From the NCBI RefSeq assembly GCF_029436685.1, contig NZ_JAROCY010000012.1:62001-126000 (forward strand): DNA of 64,000 bases, read 5' to 3'. The notes under the pieces are model-generated. The model was given only the letters and a program-made list of their open reading frames with translations. It searched no databases and was not told the origin of the DNA. Origin of the DNA: Novosphingobium cyanobacteriorum (GTDB taxonomy: Bacteria; Pseudomonadota; Alphaproteobacteria; Sphingomonadales; Sphingomonadaceae). Shown in pieces: positions 1-8,557 of the stretch. Position 1 is the first letter of the stretch. Every line of letters starts with the position of its first letter. A program made the position numbers and the translations under genes.

Positions 1-654
1 CTTGGCCGGTCGCAGCCATCGGACTGGACCATATCGGGCAGCCACATGGCCGAACGCTGCGCGCTGTTCATCATCATCGCGCTGGGCGAAGGCGTGGTTG
101 TGACCGGCGCCAACTTCGCCGCCGCCCCACCCATGGGTCCGCGCATCACCGCCTTCCTGCTCGCCTTCGTCGGCTCTGCGCTGATGTGGTGGATCTACTT
201 CGATGTGGGCGCGGAACGCGGCGCCAAGCACATCGAAAACCACGCCGAGCCCGGCCGGGTGGCGCGCAACGCCTACACCTACCTGCACATGCCGATCGTA
301 GCGGGCGTGGTGGTGAGCGCCGTAGCGGACGCATTAATTCTCGAGGAGCCACGCGGCCCGGTGACGGAGGGGCTGGTGCTGACCCAGTGCGGCGGCCTGC
401 TGGTCTACCTGCTCGGCACGGCGGTGTTCAAACGCTTCGGCAACCGCCTTGGCAACACGCCGCTCAGCCACCTGGCAGGAATCGCCCTGCTGCTCGGCCT
501 CGGCGGCTGGAGCCTGTGGCGCGGACCCTCGGCCATCGGCTTCTTCGGCTGCAGCGTCGTCGTATTGGCGGTGGTGGCGATGTGGGAATGGGGTTCCTAC
601 CACGGCGGGTGGGAGGAACGCATCGGCCGCCTGTTCAGGCGCCGGGCGGGCTGA
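1..654 (+). CDS. Low temperature requirement protein A (LtrA)-like membrane protein, 5' partial
   Basis: The reading frame is open from base 1 through the ATG at 46, so the gene starts outside the window and 217 residues are visible. The visible start contains a His followed by AERCALFIIIALGE, the signature of the LtrA family (PF06772). Several hydrophobic stretches follow, consistent with the C-terminal half of a polytopic inner-membrane protein, and the tail is basic (RRRAG). The biochemical role of LtrA proteins is not settled. The stop overlaps the 3' end of the convergent DUF2332 gene by 20 bases. The family call is firm; the function is unknown. Confidence 0.85.
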   Translation, partial: LGRSQPSDWTISGSHMAERCALFIIIALGEGVVVTGANFAAAPPMGPRITAFLLAFVGSALMWWIYFDVGAERGAKHIENHAEPGRVARNAYTYLHMPIVAGVVVSAVADALILEEPRGPVTEGLVLTQCGGLLVYLLGTAVFKRFGNRLGNTPLSHLAGIALLLGLGGWSLWRGPSAIGFFGCSVVVLAVVAMWEWGSYHGGWEERIGRLFRRRAG

Positions 655-1708
655 CACCGAGCCATTCCACCCACGCGCCATGGGCATGCGCGGTGCCGAG
701 CAGGACCGGCTCGCCATCCCCCGGCCAGTGCCGCACGGTCAATTCATGGCGGAAGGTCTGCCGGTTTGTTTCCAGCATGATCCACGCCAGCCGCCGTTCC
801 GGCGTGGCGCGTGCGCCCGCCGCGGCAATGGCCGCCTCGATCCGGGCGCGCGTTTCCTCTGGCAGGTATTGCCAGACGATCGAGTGATAGATCACGCGCG
901 TGGTGTCATGCTCCTGCGGCGCAGCCAGCCGCGCCTCAACGAAATCTGCCGCGTCCATCGCCGAAACCAGCGGCGGCTTCTGGGCGGCAAAGCCAATGGC
1001 CGCGTCGATCCGCGCGATCCGCTCGGTCACTTCCGCCCAGACATAGCTCTTCAGCCGCAGCGCCTGTGCCGGGTCTGACAGGTCCACCGGCGTGCGGTCA
1101 CAACCCTGGATGGCGGTGATTGCAATGTCTGCGGCGGGCGGCGGTGGCCCGCGCCATTCGGGCACGATCTGCATGGGCGAATCGGCAGGCCCCACGGTGG
1201 TGCCGCCCAGATCGAAGCGGAAGCGCTCCATCATCGTGTTAACGCCCGCGCTGGCGCCCAGTTCGTTCAGTTCGAAGCGGGAGCCCCAGCGCTGGGCCAG
1301 CCAGAGCAACCCGGCCATGATCGAGGCGGAGCGGCCCGCCTCGTTGGTCTGCGGTGGTCCGCCGAGCCACGGCAGCAGGGCTTCATCATGATCGCGCGTT
1401 ACTGCAACGACCAACGCATCCACCGAGTCCTGATCGGCAACTTCGCCCCGATAGACCGGGGCAAGCCGCGAATCCGCGCCACTCAGCGCCAGGAAGTGGT
1501 GCCCGCCCGCCAGCCGCAGCGGCATCGCATCCTCCAGCGGCTTGCCCGGCCATGCCGCGATACGCCGACCCACCGCCGTTGCCCCATCGAGCAGCCGCAG
1601 CTGCGCCCGCACCACCCGCCCGGTGCATGGCGCGCCGTTGTTTGCGGCATGATCGGCCTGCCATCGGATAGCGTCAGCGATCCGTTCGATCTCCATGATC
1701 GGTTGCAT
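635..1708 (-). CDS. DUF2332 family protein
   Basis: A 357-residue protein of the DUF2332 type, with no assigned activity. I chose the ATG at 1708 because the minus strand has AAGGG seven bases upstream; the frame stays open further but would run into hisG. Typical segments are the central LNELGASAGVN motif, an Asp-Pro-rich middle and a C-terminal AWIMLETN region; the LNELGASAG stretch resembles a nucleotide- or SAM-binding loop. It is divergent from hisG with only 42 bp between the starts, and convergent with the LtrA-like gene. The family assignment is from recognised sequence pattern only. Confidence 0.75.
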   Translation of the reverse strand: MQPIMEIERIADAIRWQADHAANNGAPCTGRVVRAQLRLLDGATAVGRRIAAWPGKPLEDAMPLRLAGGHHFLALSGADSRLAPVYRGEVADQDSVDALVVAVTRDHDEALLPWLGGPPQTNEAGRSASIMAGLLWLAQRWGSRFELNELGASAGVNTMMERFRFDLGGTTVGPADSPMQIVPEWRGPPPPAADIAITAIQGCDRTPVDLSDPAQALRLKSYVWAEVTERIARIDAAIGFAAQKPPLVSAMDAADFVEARLAAPQEHDTTRVIYHSIVWQYLPEETRARIEAAIAAAGARATPERRLAWIMLETNRQTFRHELTVRHWPGDGEPVLLGTAHAHGAWVEWLGVSPPGA

Positions 1709-1750
1709 GAGGTTGCCCTTTCCGGCCCTTTGCCATAGGGGCGGGCGGCT

Positions 1751-2422
1751 ATGACCTCCGCCCAACCACTCGTTTTCGCCCTGCCCAAGGGCCGCATCCT
1801 CGACGAGGCGCTGCCGCTGCTCGAACAGGCGGGAGTGGTGCCCGATGCGGACTTCTTCAACAAGTCCTCGCGCGCCCTGTCGTTCGCCACGAACAGGCCG
1901 GACGTGAAGATCATCCGCGTGCGCGCTTTCGATGTCGCCACCTTCGTCGCCCACGGCGCGGCGCAGATCGGCGTGGTCGGCTCCGACGTGATCGACGAAT
2001 TCGACTATGCCGACCTCTATGCCCCGGTCGATCTAGACATCGGACACTGCCGCCTTTCGGTGGCGGAGCCGGTGGAGATGGTGGAAAGCGGGGCCAATGC
2101 GCGCGAAAGCCATGCGCGCGTCGCCACCAAGTATCCCAACCTCACCCGCCGCCACTTCGAAAAGCTGGGCGTGCAGGCCGAAGTGGTGAAGCTGAATGGC
2201 GCGATGGAGCTGGCCCCCTCGCTGGGCCTTGCCAGCCGCATCGTCGATCTCGTTTCCACCGGCCGCACGCTCAAGGAAAACGGCCTGGTTGAAACCAGCC
2301 GCATCCTGCCCGTCTCGGCGCGGCTGATCGTCAACCGCGCCGCGCTGAAGACCGACAGCGCCCGGCTCGGCGCGCTGGTCGATGCGTTCCGCGAAATGGT
2401 CGCCAAGCGAAAGGCCGCCTGA
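1751..2422 (+). CDS. hisG: ATP phosphoribosyltransferase, short form
   Basis: Catalyses the first step of histidine synthesis, joining ATP and PRPP to give phosphoribosyl-ATP. At 223 residues it is the short form (HisG_S), which lacks the C-terminal regulatory domain and in known cases needs the HisZ subunit; no hisZ is in the window. Visible motifs are [11 protein letters not shown] (11-21), [10 protein letters not shown] (74-83) and the PRPP loop [12 protein letters not shown] (166-177). Its stop codon overlaps the hisD start (ATGATG arrangement at 2420-2424), so the two are probably translationally coupled. Confidence 0.96.
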   Translation: MTSAQPLVFALPKGRILDEALPLLEQAGVVPDADFFNKSSRALSFATNRPDVKIIRVRAFDVATFVAHGAAQIGVVGSDVIDEFDYADLYAPVDLDIGHCRLSVAEPVEMVESGANARESHARVATKYPNLTRRHFEKLGVQAEVVKLNGAMELAPSLGLASRIVDLVSTGRTLKENGLVETSRILPVSARLIVNRAALKTDSARLGALVDAFREMVAKRKAA

Positions 2423-3711
2423 TGTTGCGCCTGAAAAGCTCCGACCCCGATTTCGCCCGCACCTTTGCCCGGCTGGTGAAGGACCGTCGCGAAAGCGATC
2501 CCGATATCGCGCGCGACGTGCAGACGATCATCGACGACGTGCGCCTGCGCGGTGACGAGGCGCTGGCCGAATACACCGAGCGGTTCGACGGCCACCTGCC
2601 CGCCGACGATGGCTGGCGCATCCCGGCCGAAGACTGCCGCGAGGCGTTCGAGAACCTGGCGCCCGATTTGCGCGCCGCGCTCGAACTCGCCGCCCAGCGC
2701 ATCCGAGACTATCACCGCGCACAGTTGCCGGAGGACCGCGACTACACCGACGAGGCAGGGCTGCGGCTCGGCGCGAAGTGGCGCGCGGTCGACGGCGCGG
2801 GGCTCTATGTCCCCGGCGGCCGCGCGGCCTATCCCTCATCGCTGCTGATGAACGCTATCCCCGCCAAGGTCGCGGGCGTGGAGCGGCTGGTGGTGACGAC
2901 CCCGACGCCCAAGGGCGTGGTCAACCCACTGGTGCTGGCAGCCGCGCATCTTGCCGGCGTGGACGAGATCTGGCGGGTCGGTGGGGCGCAGGCCGTGGCC
3001 GCGCTTGCCCATGGCACAAGGCGCATCCGCCCGGTGGACGTGATCACTGGCCCCGGCAACGCCTGGGTGGCCGAGGCCAAGCGCCAGCTTTATGGCGTGG
3101 TCGGCATCGACATGGTCGCCGGCCCTTCGGAAATCCTTGTGATTGCCGATGGCAAGAACGATCCCGTGTGGATCGCTGCCGACCTGCTCAGCCAGGCCGA
3201 GCATGACCCGCTGGCGCAATCGATCCTGATCACCGACGATGCCGCATTTGCCGATCAGGTCGCCGATGCGGTCGGCGTGGAAATCGCCATGCTGCCCACC
3301 GCAAAGGTGGCCAAGGCGAGCTGGGACGCCTATGGCACGATCATCGTGGTGGACTCGCTCGATGAGGCCCCTGCCCTCGCCAACGCGCTCGCCGCCGAAC
3401 ACGTCGAAATCGCCACCGACGATCCCGATGCAATCTTCGCCGGGATACGCCACGCCGGATCGGTGTTCCTTGGCCGCCACACGCCCGAGGCCATCGGCGA
3501 TTACGTCGCTGGGCCCAACCATGTCCTTCCCACCGGGCGGCGCGCACGCTTCGCTTCCGGTCTTTCCGTCCTGGATTTCATGAAACGCACAAGCTTCATC
3601 GCCGTCCCCGAAAGCGCGCTCGGCGCCGTGGGCCCTGCCGCCATCGCGCTCGCCGATGCCGAAGGGCTTGCCGCCCACGCCCGCTCGATCGAACTGAGGC
3701 TCGGCCTGTGA
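2422..3711 (+). CDS. hisD: Histidinol dehydrogenase
   Basis: Performs the two NAD-dependent oxidations from histidinol to histidine. At 429 residues it has the normal length. Catalytic Glu326-His327 (in AAEHVEIAT) and the zinc ligands Gln258, His261, Asp360 and His419 all lie at the positions known from the E. coli enzyme. The GPGNAWVAEAK and MVAGPSEILVIAD segments are also intact. It lies between hisG and nusB with overlaps at both ends, so hisG-hisD-nusB reads as one operon. Confidence 0.97.
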   Translation: MLRLKSSDPDFARTFARLVKDRRESDPDIARDVQTIIDDVRLRGDEALAEYTERFDGHLPADDGWRIPAEDCREAFENLAPDLRAALELAAQRIRDYHRAQLPEDRDYTDEAGLRLGAKWRAVDGAGLYVPGGRAAYPSSLLMNAIPAKVAGVERLVVTTPTPKGVVNPLVLAAAHLAGVDEIWRVGGAQAVAALAHGTRRIRPVDVITGPGNAWVAEAKRQLYGVVGIDMVAGPSEILVIADGKNDPVWIAADLLSQAEHDPLAQSILITDDAAFADQVADAVGVEIAMLPTAKVAKASWDAYGTIIVVDSLDEAPALANALAAEHVEIATDDPDAIFAGIRHAGSVFLGRHTPEAIGDYVAGPNHVLPTGRRARFASGLSVLDFMKRTSFIAVPESALGAVGPAAIALADAEGLAAHARSIELRLGL

Positions 3712-4160
3712 GCGGGCGTCCGACCCGCGGCAACGCCCGCTCCGCCGCCCGGCTCGCCGCGGTGCAGGCGCTCTACCAGCTCGAGATGGAAAAGCAGCAG
3801 CTGCACCTGCTGCTCGATGAATTCCACCTCCACCGCCTGGGCGCGGAGATCGAGGACGTGGAGTACCTGAAGGCTGACGTCGCCTTTTTCGATGATATCG
3901 TGCGCGGCGTGGACGCCCGGCGCGAGGAGATTGACGACCTGCTGACGCAGAAGCTCGCCGACGGCTGGTCGCTGCCCCGGCTGGACAAGACGATGCTGCA
4001 GATCCTGCGCTCGGGTGTCTATGAACTGCTGGCGCGCAAGGACGTGGCTGTCGGCACCGTGATCAACGAATACCTCGACGTGACGCACGCCTTCTTCGAT
4101 GCGCGCGAGGCCAAGTTCGTCAACGGACTGCTCGACAACGTGGCGAAGAGCGTCCGCTGA
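3708..4160 (+). CDS. nusB: Transcription antitermination factor NusB
   Basis: A 150-residue NusB, an all-helical protein that binds boxA RNA with NusE (ribosomal protein S10) and promotes rRNA antitermination. It starts with GTG at 3708, overlapping the hisD stop by four bases (GTGA). The N-terminal ARSAARLAAVQALYQLEM and C-terminal GTVINEYLDVTHAFF and KFVNGLLDNVAK segments are typical of the family. Its place at the end of a histidine operon suggests co-transcription. The gene is followed by a small palindromic repeat before the convergent fghA. Confidence 0.95.
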   Translation: MSGRPTRGNARSAARLAAVQALYQLEMEKQQLHLLLDEFHLHRLGAEIEDVEYLKADVAFFDDIVRGVDARREEIDDLLTQKLADGWSLPRLDKTMLQILRSGVYELLARKDVAVGTVINEYLDVTHAFFDAREAKFVNGLLDNVAKSVR

Positions 4161-4210
4161 CAACCCACCCCGCTGCGACTAAGCCTTGCTACGCAAGGCC
4201 AAGTCTCGCT

Positions 4211-4242
4211 CCCCTCCCGCACGCGGAAGGGGTTGGAGGTGG
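4211..4242. repeat. Short palindromic GC repeat between nusB and fghA
   Basis: CCCCTCCCGC and GCGGAAGGGG form an imperfect hairpin, followed by TTGGAGGTGG. A related arrangement (GGGGAGGGGTTGGGGTGG) occurs at about 38094-38110. It sits between two convergent genes and may act as a bidirectional terminator or be a dispersed extragenic repeat. There is no T-tract. Confidence 0.45.
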
Positions 4243-4257
4243 ACTTCCAGGATCGCC

Positions 4258-5103
4258 TTATAGCCGCTCCGCATGCCAGCGGATATGGTCTTCCATGAAG
4301 GTGGATATGAAGTTGTAGCTGTGGTCATAGCCCGGCTGCAGCCGCACCGTGACGTCCACGCCCGCCTTTTCGCAGGCAGCAGCAAACAGCGCTGGCCGCA
4401 ATTGCTCGGCCAGGAACCCGTCGGCATCGCCTTGGTCGATCAGGATCGCGCCCGCAGGCCGCTTGCCGTCTTCAACCAGCGCCGTTGCATCATGCGCGCG
4501 CCATGCAGCGCGATCTTCGCCCAGATAGCCGCCCAGCGCCTTGTGCCCCCACGGCACCTGCCCCGGCGCCACGATCGGCGCGAAGGCCGACAGCGACCTG
4601 AACCGTTCGGGATAGGTGAGGCCCAGCGTAAGGGCGCCGTGCCCGCCCATCGAATGGCCGGTGATGCCCATGCGCGATAGGTCCACGGGGAAGTTCGCGG
4701 CAACGAGCGCCGGCAGTTCTTCCGCCACATAATCCCACATGCGGTAATGCCGTGCGAACGGTTCCTGCGTGGCATTTACATAGAAACCGGCGCCAAGGCC
4801 GAAGTCATAGGCGCCAGCCGGATCATCGGCCACGCCTTCGCCGCGCGGGCTGGTGTCTGGCGCGATGAAGACGATACCGTGCTCCGCACAGGCCCGGCGG
4901 TATTCGCCCTTCTCGGTCACGTTGGCGTGGGTGCAGGTAAGCCCCGAAAGATAAAGCAGCACCGGCAGCTTCGCCCCGCTTTCAGCCTGCGGGGGCACGA
5001 AGACGGAAAACGTCATCTTCGTGCCCGTCGCGGCCGATTCGTGGGCATGGACGCTCAGCGTGCCGCCGTGCGCCTTGCTCGTCGAAACGGTCTCGATCGT
5101 CAT
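4258..5103 (-). CDS. fghA: S-formylglutathione hydrolase
   Basis: Hydrolyses S-formylglutathione to formate and glutathione, the second step of glutathione-dependent formaldehyde detoxification. The 281-residue alpha/beta hydrolase starts at the ATG at 5103, four bases after the stop of the VOC gene, rather than at the longer in-frame upstream start. The nucleophile is Ser151 in GHSMGGHG; the likely acid is Asp226 (in LIDQGDAD) and the base His261 (in GYDHSYNF). The LSGLTCTHAN oxyanion region is also characteristic. The formaldehyde dehydrogenase partner is not in the window. Confidence 0.95.
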   Translation of the reverse strand: MTIETVSTSKAHGGTLSVHAHESAATGTKMTFSVFVPPQAESGAKLPVLLYLSGLTCTHANVTEKGEYRRACAEHGIVFIAPDTSPRGEGVADDPAGAYDFGLGAGFYVNATQEPFARHYRMWDYVAEELPALVAANFPVDLSRMGITGHSMGGHGALTLGLTYPERFRSLSAFAPIVAPGQVPWGHKALGGYLGEDRAAWRAHDATALVEDGKRPAGAILIDQGDADGFLAEQLRPALFAAACEKAGVDVTVRLQPGYDHSYNFISTFMEDHIRWHAERL

Positions 5104-5107
5104 CCGG

Positions 5108-5479
5108 TCAGCCCAGCACGTGCAGCGCGCACAGTTTGTTGCCGCTGGGATCCCGCAGGTAGGCGAGGTAGAACGGACTGCCGGCGCGCGGCCCCGGCGG
5201 ATCTTCGCAAGTGGTGCCGCCATTTTCCTGCCCGGCCTTCCACCAGGCGTCGGCCTGTTCCGGCGTCATTGCAAAGCCGATGGTGCCGCCGTTGGCGCCG
5301 CAGGCGGGCTCGCCATTGATCGGCTTGGTCACCAGGAACATGCTGCCGTTGTGCTGGTAGATCAGCCGCCCCTTCTCGTCGGTCACCGCCGGCTTCCCGC
5401 CGAACGCCGCGAACGTGGCGTCATAGAACTTCCGGGCAGCGTCGATATCGTCGGCGCCAACCATCACGTGACTGAACAT
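5108..5479 (-). CDS. VOC (glyoxalase/bleomycin-resistance) superfamily protein
   Basis: A 123-residue single-domain VOC protein. The N-terminus (FSHVMVGADDIDAARKFYDA) and the C-terminal FYLAYLRDPSGNKLCALH strand are the two halves of the beta-alpha-beta-beta-beta fold. The substrate cannot be read from the sequence. It is directly upstream of fghA on the same strand with a 4-base gap, so the pair is probably co-transcribed, and a role in handling glutathione adducts or aldehydes is a reasonable inference only. Confidence 0.85.
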   Translation of the reverse strand: MFSHVMVGADDIDAARKFYDATFAAFGGKPAVTDEKGRLIYQHNGSMFLVTKPINGEPACGANGGTIGFAMTPEQADAWWKAGQENGGTTCEDPPGPRAGSPFYLAYLRDPSGNKLCALHVLG

Positions 5480-5676
5480 GTTTCAGGACTCCCCTCTACT
5501 AGGTGGCGCACGGTGTGCCTGCCTCTCCATACCGGGGTCAAGCCCTTGGCATGAAACAGATCACGCTGTGCGCCATCAGTGCCGGAAACCCTGCAAGACC
5601 GGTTGACCGTCCTGGGCCCCTGTGGCAATCGCACCGCAGCGCGGGCAGGCCCCGCGAGCGCCGGCGGATGCCGCAG

Positions 5677-5750
5677 GCGGGTGTAGCTCAATGGTAGAGC
5701 AGCAGCTTCCCAAGCTGAATACGAGGGTTCGATTCCCTTCACCCGCTCCA
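5677..5750 (+). tRNA. tRNA-Gly (anticodon CCC)
   Basis: The acceptor arms GCGGGTG and CACCCGC pair perfectly. The D arm is GCTC/GAGC, the anticodon loop is TTCCCAA with anticodon CCC, the T arm is GAGGG/CCCTT with a TTCGATT loop, and an encoded CCA ends at 5750. Total length is 74 nt. It reads GGG glycine codons. Confidence 0.95.
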
Positions 5751-5775
5751 TCGCTGCGATCCCGGCCATCGCCAG

Positions 5776-6009
5776 TCAGGCCGAGACGGGGACTTCCTGC
5801 AGGATCAGCGGGAGATCGTCGTAATCCGGCTTCATGCCCAGAAGCTCGTATATCTCACGCTTCAGATACGGGGCCGCGTCGCCCGCGTCTTCATGAACGC
5901 GGGCGCATTCGCCCAGGAAGCTGTCATAAGTCCGGTAAAGCCCGCGCCGCATGGTCTGTTCTTGCCGATTCGCCTTGCGGCTTTCTCGCATGCGGGTGCT
6001 GACGGGCAC
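5776..6009 (-). CDS. Small hypothetical protein
   Basis: A 77-residue acidic/basic protein with no family I recognise. A shorter form from the ATG at 5952 (MRRGLYRTYDSFLGECARVH) gives 58 residues and looks like the conserved core. There is no signal peptide or membrane segment. It lies between tRNA-Gly and gloA on the gloA strand, 46 bp downstream of gloA, so it could be the last gene of a gloA transcript. The call as a gene rests on plausible composition and placement. Confidence 0.5.
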   Translation of the reverse strand: MPVSTRMRESRKANRQEQTMRRGLYRTYDSFLGECARVHEDAGDAAPYLKREIYELLGMKPDYDDLPLILQEVPVSA

Positions 6010-6055
6010 AGCCGGCAGGCAGGCCCGTCAAATACCGGTCAGAAAATCGGCAGGT

Positions 6056-6493
6056 TCACCAGGTGCCGGTGTTGGGCATGCTGGCCCATGGCTCCTGCGG
6101 CGGCAGGTGGCCATCCTGCAGCAGTTCCACAGAGATGCCGTCGGGCGATTTCACGAAAGCCATATGGCCATCGCGCGGCGGCCGGTGGACGATATGCCCG
6201 GCGGCCTGCAGGGCAGCACAGGTTTCGTAGATGTTGTCCACGCGATAGGCGAGATGACCGAAGTTGCGTCCGCCGCCATAGACTTCGGCTGCAGAACCAT
6301 CTTCGGGCGGCCAATTGTAGGTCAGCTCCACCTCGGCCACTCCTTCTTCGCCCGGCGCGGCCAGGAAGATCAGCGTGAAGCGGCCCTGCTCGCTGGAGAA
6401 GCGGCGCACTTCCTTCAGCCCGATCAATTCGAAAAACGCGATGGTTGCATCCGGGTCAGTCACCCGGATCATCGAATGCAGGAACTTGGTCAT
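6056..6493 (-). CDS. gloA: Lactoylglutathione lyase (glyoxalase I)
   Basis: Converts the hemithioacetal of methylglyoxal and glutathione to S-lactoylglutathione. The 145-residue protein starts with FLHSMIRVTDPDATIAFFE, which carries the first metal-ligand region. It continues with VELTYNW and GHLAYRVDNIY, and ends with VKSPDGISVELLQDG, which holds the last Glu ligand. Length and order match GloA. A second VOC protein (5108-5479) is about 0.6 kb downstream on the same strand. Confidence 0.9.
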   Translation of the reverse strand: MTKFLHSMIRVTDPDATIAFFELIGLKEVRRFSSEQGRFTLIFLAAPGEEGVAEVELTYNWPPEDGSAAEVYGGGRNFGHLAYRVDNIYETCAALQAAGHIVHRPPRDGHMAFVKSPDGISVELLQDGHLPPQEPWASMPNTGTW

Positions 6494-6575
6494 CTACACC
6501 TCGCGTTCAAAAACGGTTCATCGATGAAAAGGCACATGTCGCCGCAGGGCTGATCGCCCCTCAGGGAGAGTGAGC

Positions 6576-7337
6576 ATGGACCAGACAGATAGTGACCTTG
6601 GGCAAGAATCCCACCCCTCGCGTTTTCACGCGATGCAAACGGGGCGCGTGCCGCTGATCGCTGCGGGCATCCTTGCGGTGGGGGTGATTGCCGGCGGTTA
6701 CTTGCTGGGCGACGGTTTGCGGCGCAGCCGTGAGGCGGATCGCGCCGTGACGGTGCGCGGCCTTGCCGAACGCGACGTGACGGCGGACCTCGCCACCTGG
6801 ACCATCGCCTATTCCGCCACGGCGCCGGACCTGGCCACTGCGCAGGCGAGCGTGGACAACGACAGCAAGCAGATCCGCGCCTTCTTTGGCGAATTGGGCT
6901 TTCCCGCCGATGCGCTGCAGCCGACCGGCGTGAACGTCACGACCATGACCGACAACGGCGTGACCAGCTTCACCGTGCGCCAGCGCATGGCCTTGCGCAC
7001 CACCGATATCCGCCGCGCCCAGGATGCGGTGCGGCGCCAGTTCGATCTGGTGCGGCGTGGGGTGATGCTGGAGGAAGGCTCGGGCATGGCCTATACCTTC
7101 ACCGGACTGAACGCGATCAAGCCGCAGATGGTGGCCGAGGCGACCAAGGACGCGCGCCGCAGTGCTGAACAGTTTGCCAAGGACAGCGGCACCAGCGTTG
7201 GCGGGATCAAGAACGCCACGCAGGGCTATTTCGAGGTGACCGCGCGCGATGGCGACAGTGGCGGCGGCTGGGGCGTTTCGGATTCGCCCTACAAGAAGGT
7301 GCGGGTTGTCACGACGATCGACTTCTATCTGCGCTGA
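6576..7337 (+). CDS. SIMPL domain (DUF541) periplasmic/membrane-anchored protein
   Basis: A 253-residue protein with a single N-terminal hydrophobic segment (about 25-45: VPLIAAGILAVGVIAGGYLL), then the SIMPL/DUF541 domain, with VTVRGLAERDVTADLATWTI near its start and a C-terminal VRVVTTIDFYLR strand. The ATG at 6576 is preferred over the in-frame GTG at 6570 because AGGGAG at 6563-6568 is correctly spaced only for the ATG. Family members such as E. coli YggE are linked to oxidative-stress phenotypes. The specific role here is unknown. It is divergent from gloA. Confidence 0.85.
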   Translation: MDQTDSDLGQESHPSRFHAMQTGRVPLIAAGILAVGVIAGGYLLGDGLRRSREADRAVTVRGLAERDVTADLATWTIAYSATAPDLATAQASVDNDSKQIRAFFGELGFPADALQPTGVNVTTMTDNGVTSFTVRQRMALRTTDIRRAQDAVRRQFDLVRRGVMLEEGSGMAYTFTGLNAIKPQMVAEATKDARRSAEQFAKDSGTSVGGIKNATQGYFEVTARDGDSGGGWGVSDSPYKKVRVVTTIDFYLR

Positions 7338-7351
7338 GAGCCAAGAAAGCC

Positions 7352-7383
7352 GGGACCCTAACCGATTGTTCGGTGCGGGTCCC
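7352..7383 (+). terminator. Stem-loop after the SIMPL gene
   Basis: GGGACCC (7352-7358) pairs with GGGTCCC (7377-7383), with an inner ACCG/CGGT pairing. It begins 15 bases after the SIMPL stop codon. No T-run follows, so it may be a stabilising or Rho-associated hairpin rather than an intrinsic terminator. The rest of 7384-7599 shows no gene. Confidence 0.45.
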
Positions 7384-7599
7384 TGCTGCCAGGGTCAGTC
7401 AACGCCGCCAAAGTGGCTGGTTACTCCCGGCCCTGCTTGCAGCGCAGGGGATGCTGCATTGCACAAGGATGATGGCGAGACTCAGCTTCGTTCCTGCGCG
7501 CGTCTGTGGCATTTACGCATCATCGCCTAACCGGTCCTTGCGCTCTTTCGTGCAACAGCCATATGCCGGTCATGACAACGAGTCGTTTTGCAACGCACC

Positions 7600-8385
7600 A
7601 TGTTTAACAAGATTCGGACCCTTTTCGCCGCCAAGGCAGAACCAGAACCGGTGACTCGCATACCGGATGGTGAACGCGTCTATGCGATCGGGGATATTCA
7701 CGGTCGGCTCGACCTGTTTCGCAGCTTGATCGCAATGATCGAAGCGGACGATGCTGGGCGCGACCCGGCCAGGACCACCGTTATCCTGCTGGGCGATCTG
7801 GTAGATCGTGGGCCGGACAGCGCAGGCGTGATCGCAACCGCGCGCGAATGGGCGAGGCAGCGCACTGTCCGCATGCTGGCCGGCAATCACGAGGAAATGT
7901 TCCTCGGCAGCTTCGAGCGCGAGGACACCCTGCGCCACTTCCTGCGCCACGGCGGCCGCGAAACGCTGCTGAGCTATCCCATCGATCCGGACGAATACAA
8001 CCGGGTCACGCTGGAAGAGCTGCGCGCGCTCCTCCCCTCGCTGGTCCCTGCCGAGGACATCGCTTTCATGCAGGCGATGGAAGACCATATCCGCATCGGC
8101 GATTACTTGTTCGTCCACGCGGGCATCCGCCCGGGCGTGGCGCTGGAAAACCAGCAGACATCCGACCTGCGCTGGATCCGTGGGGAATTCATCGAGGACC
8201 GCAGCCATCGCGATTTCGCAGTGGTGCACGGCCACACCATCTTCGACGAACCCAGCATCACGCCCACCCGCATCGGCATCGACACCGGAGCCTTCGCCTC
8301 GGGCCGGCTGACAGCGGTCGGGCTTGAAGGCGCCGCCCGCTGGCTGATCGTTGCCGAGGACGAGGCTGCGCGCGCGGCGGCATGA
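7600..8385 (+). CDS. PPP-type metallophosphatase (serine/threonine phosphatase-like)
   Basis: A 261-residue calcineurin-like phosphoesterase. The binuclear-metal motifs appear in order: GDIHG (31-35), GDLVDRG (65-71), GNHE (95-98), a later VHAG and a C-terminal VHGHT. This pattern fits the small bacterial PPP/ApaH-like group, so the substrate could be a phosphoprotein or a dinucleoside polyphosphate. I chose the ATG at 7600; a TTG at 7588 is also in frame. The gene stands alone, convergent with mtgA. Confidence 0.85.
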   Translation: MFNKIRTLFAAKAEPEPVTRIPDGERVYAIGDIHGRLDLFRSLIAMIEADDAGRDPARTTVILLGDLVDRGPDSAGVIATAREWARQRTVRMLAGNHEEMFLGSFEREDTLRHFLRHGGRETLLSYPIDPDEYNRVTLEELRALLPSLVPAEDIAFMQAMEDHIRIGDYLFVHAGIRPGVALENQQTSDLRWIRGEFIEDRSHRDFAVVHGHTIFDEPSITPTRIGIDTGAFASGRLTAVGLEGAARWLIVAEDEAARAAA

Positions 8386-8409
8386 TGCTTTAAGTACCAT
8401 TGCTGTGCG

Positions 8410-8532
8410 GTGCGACACACCGTCGCACACCAGATGCTGCCATCCAGCGTGCAAACCGGGGTTTACCGGTTACGCGCTCCGGCGGCAGGCGTACACGCCG
8501 GCGGGGCCGTTTGCCCCAAGGGCGGCGGCCCC
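8410..8532. other. Run of four hairpins in the phosphatase/mtgA convergent gap
   Basis: Four consecutive perfect stems are visible: GTGCGA/TCGCAC (8410-8428), AACCGG/CCGGTT (8454-8471), CCGGCG/CGCCGG (8479-8501) and GGGGCCG/CGGCCCC (8503-8532). A direct repeat of CCCAAATCCGGCCCT follows up to the mtgA stop. There is no T-tract. The region could terminate both convergent transcripts or be an RNA element. The individual stems are short and, in such GC-rich DNA, could be chance. Confidence 0.35.
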
Positions 8533-8557
8533 AAATCCGGCCCTCCCAAATCCGGCC

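Noticed and set aside
5464..5769. 101-residue minus-strand ORF containing VKGIEPSYSAWEAAALPLSY
   Set aside because: It is the antisense translation of tRNA-Gly; this peptide is a well-known false protein prediction.
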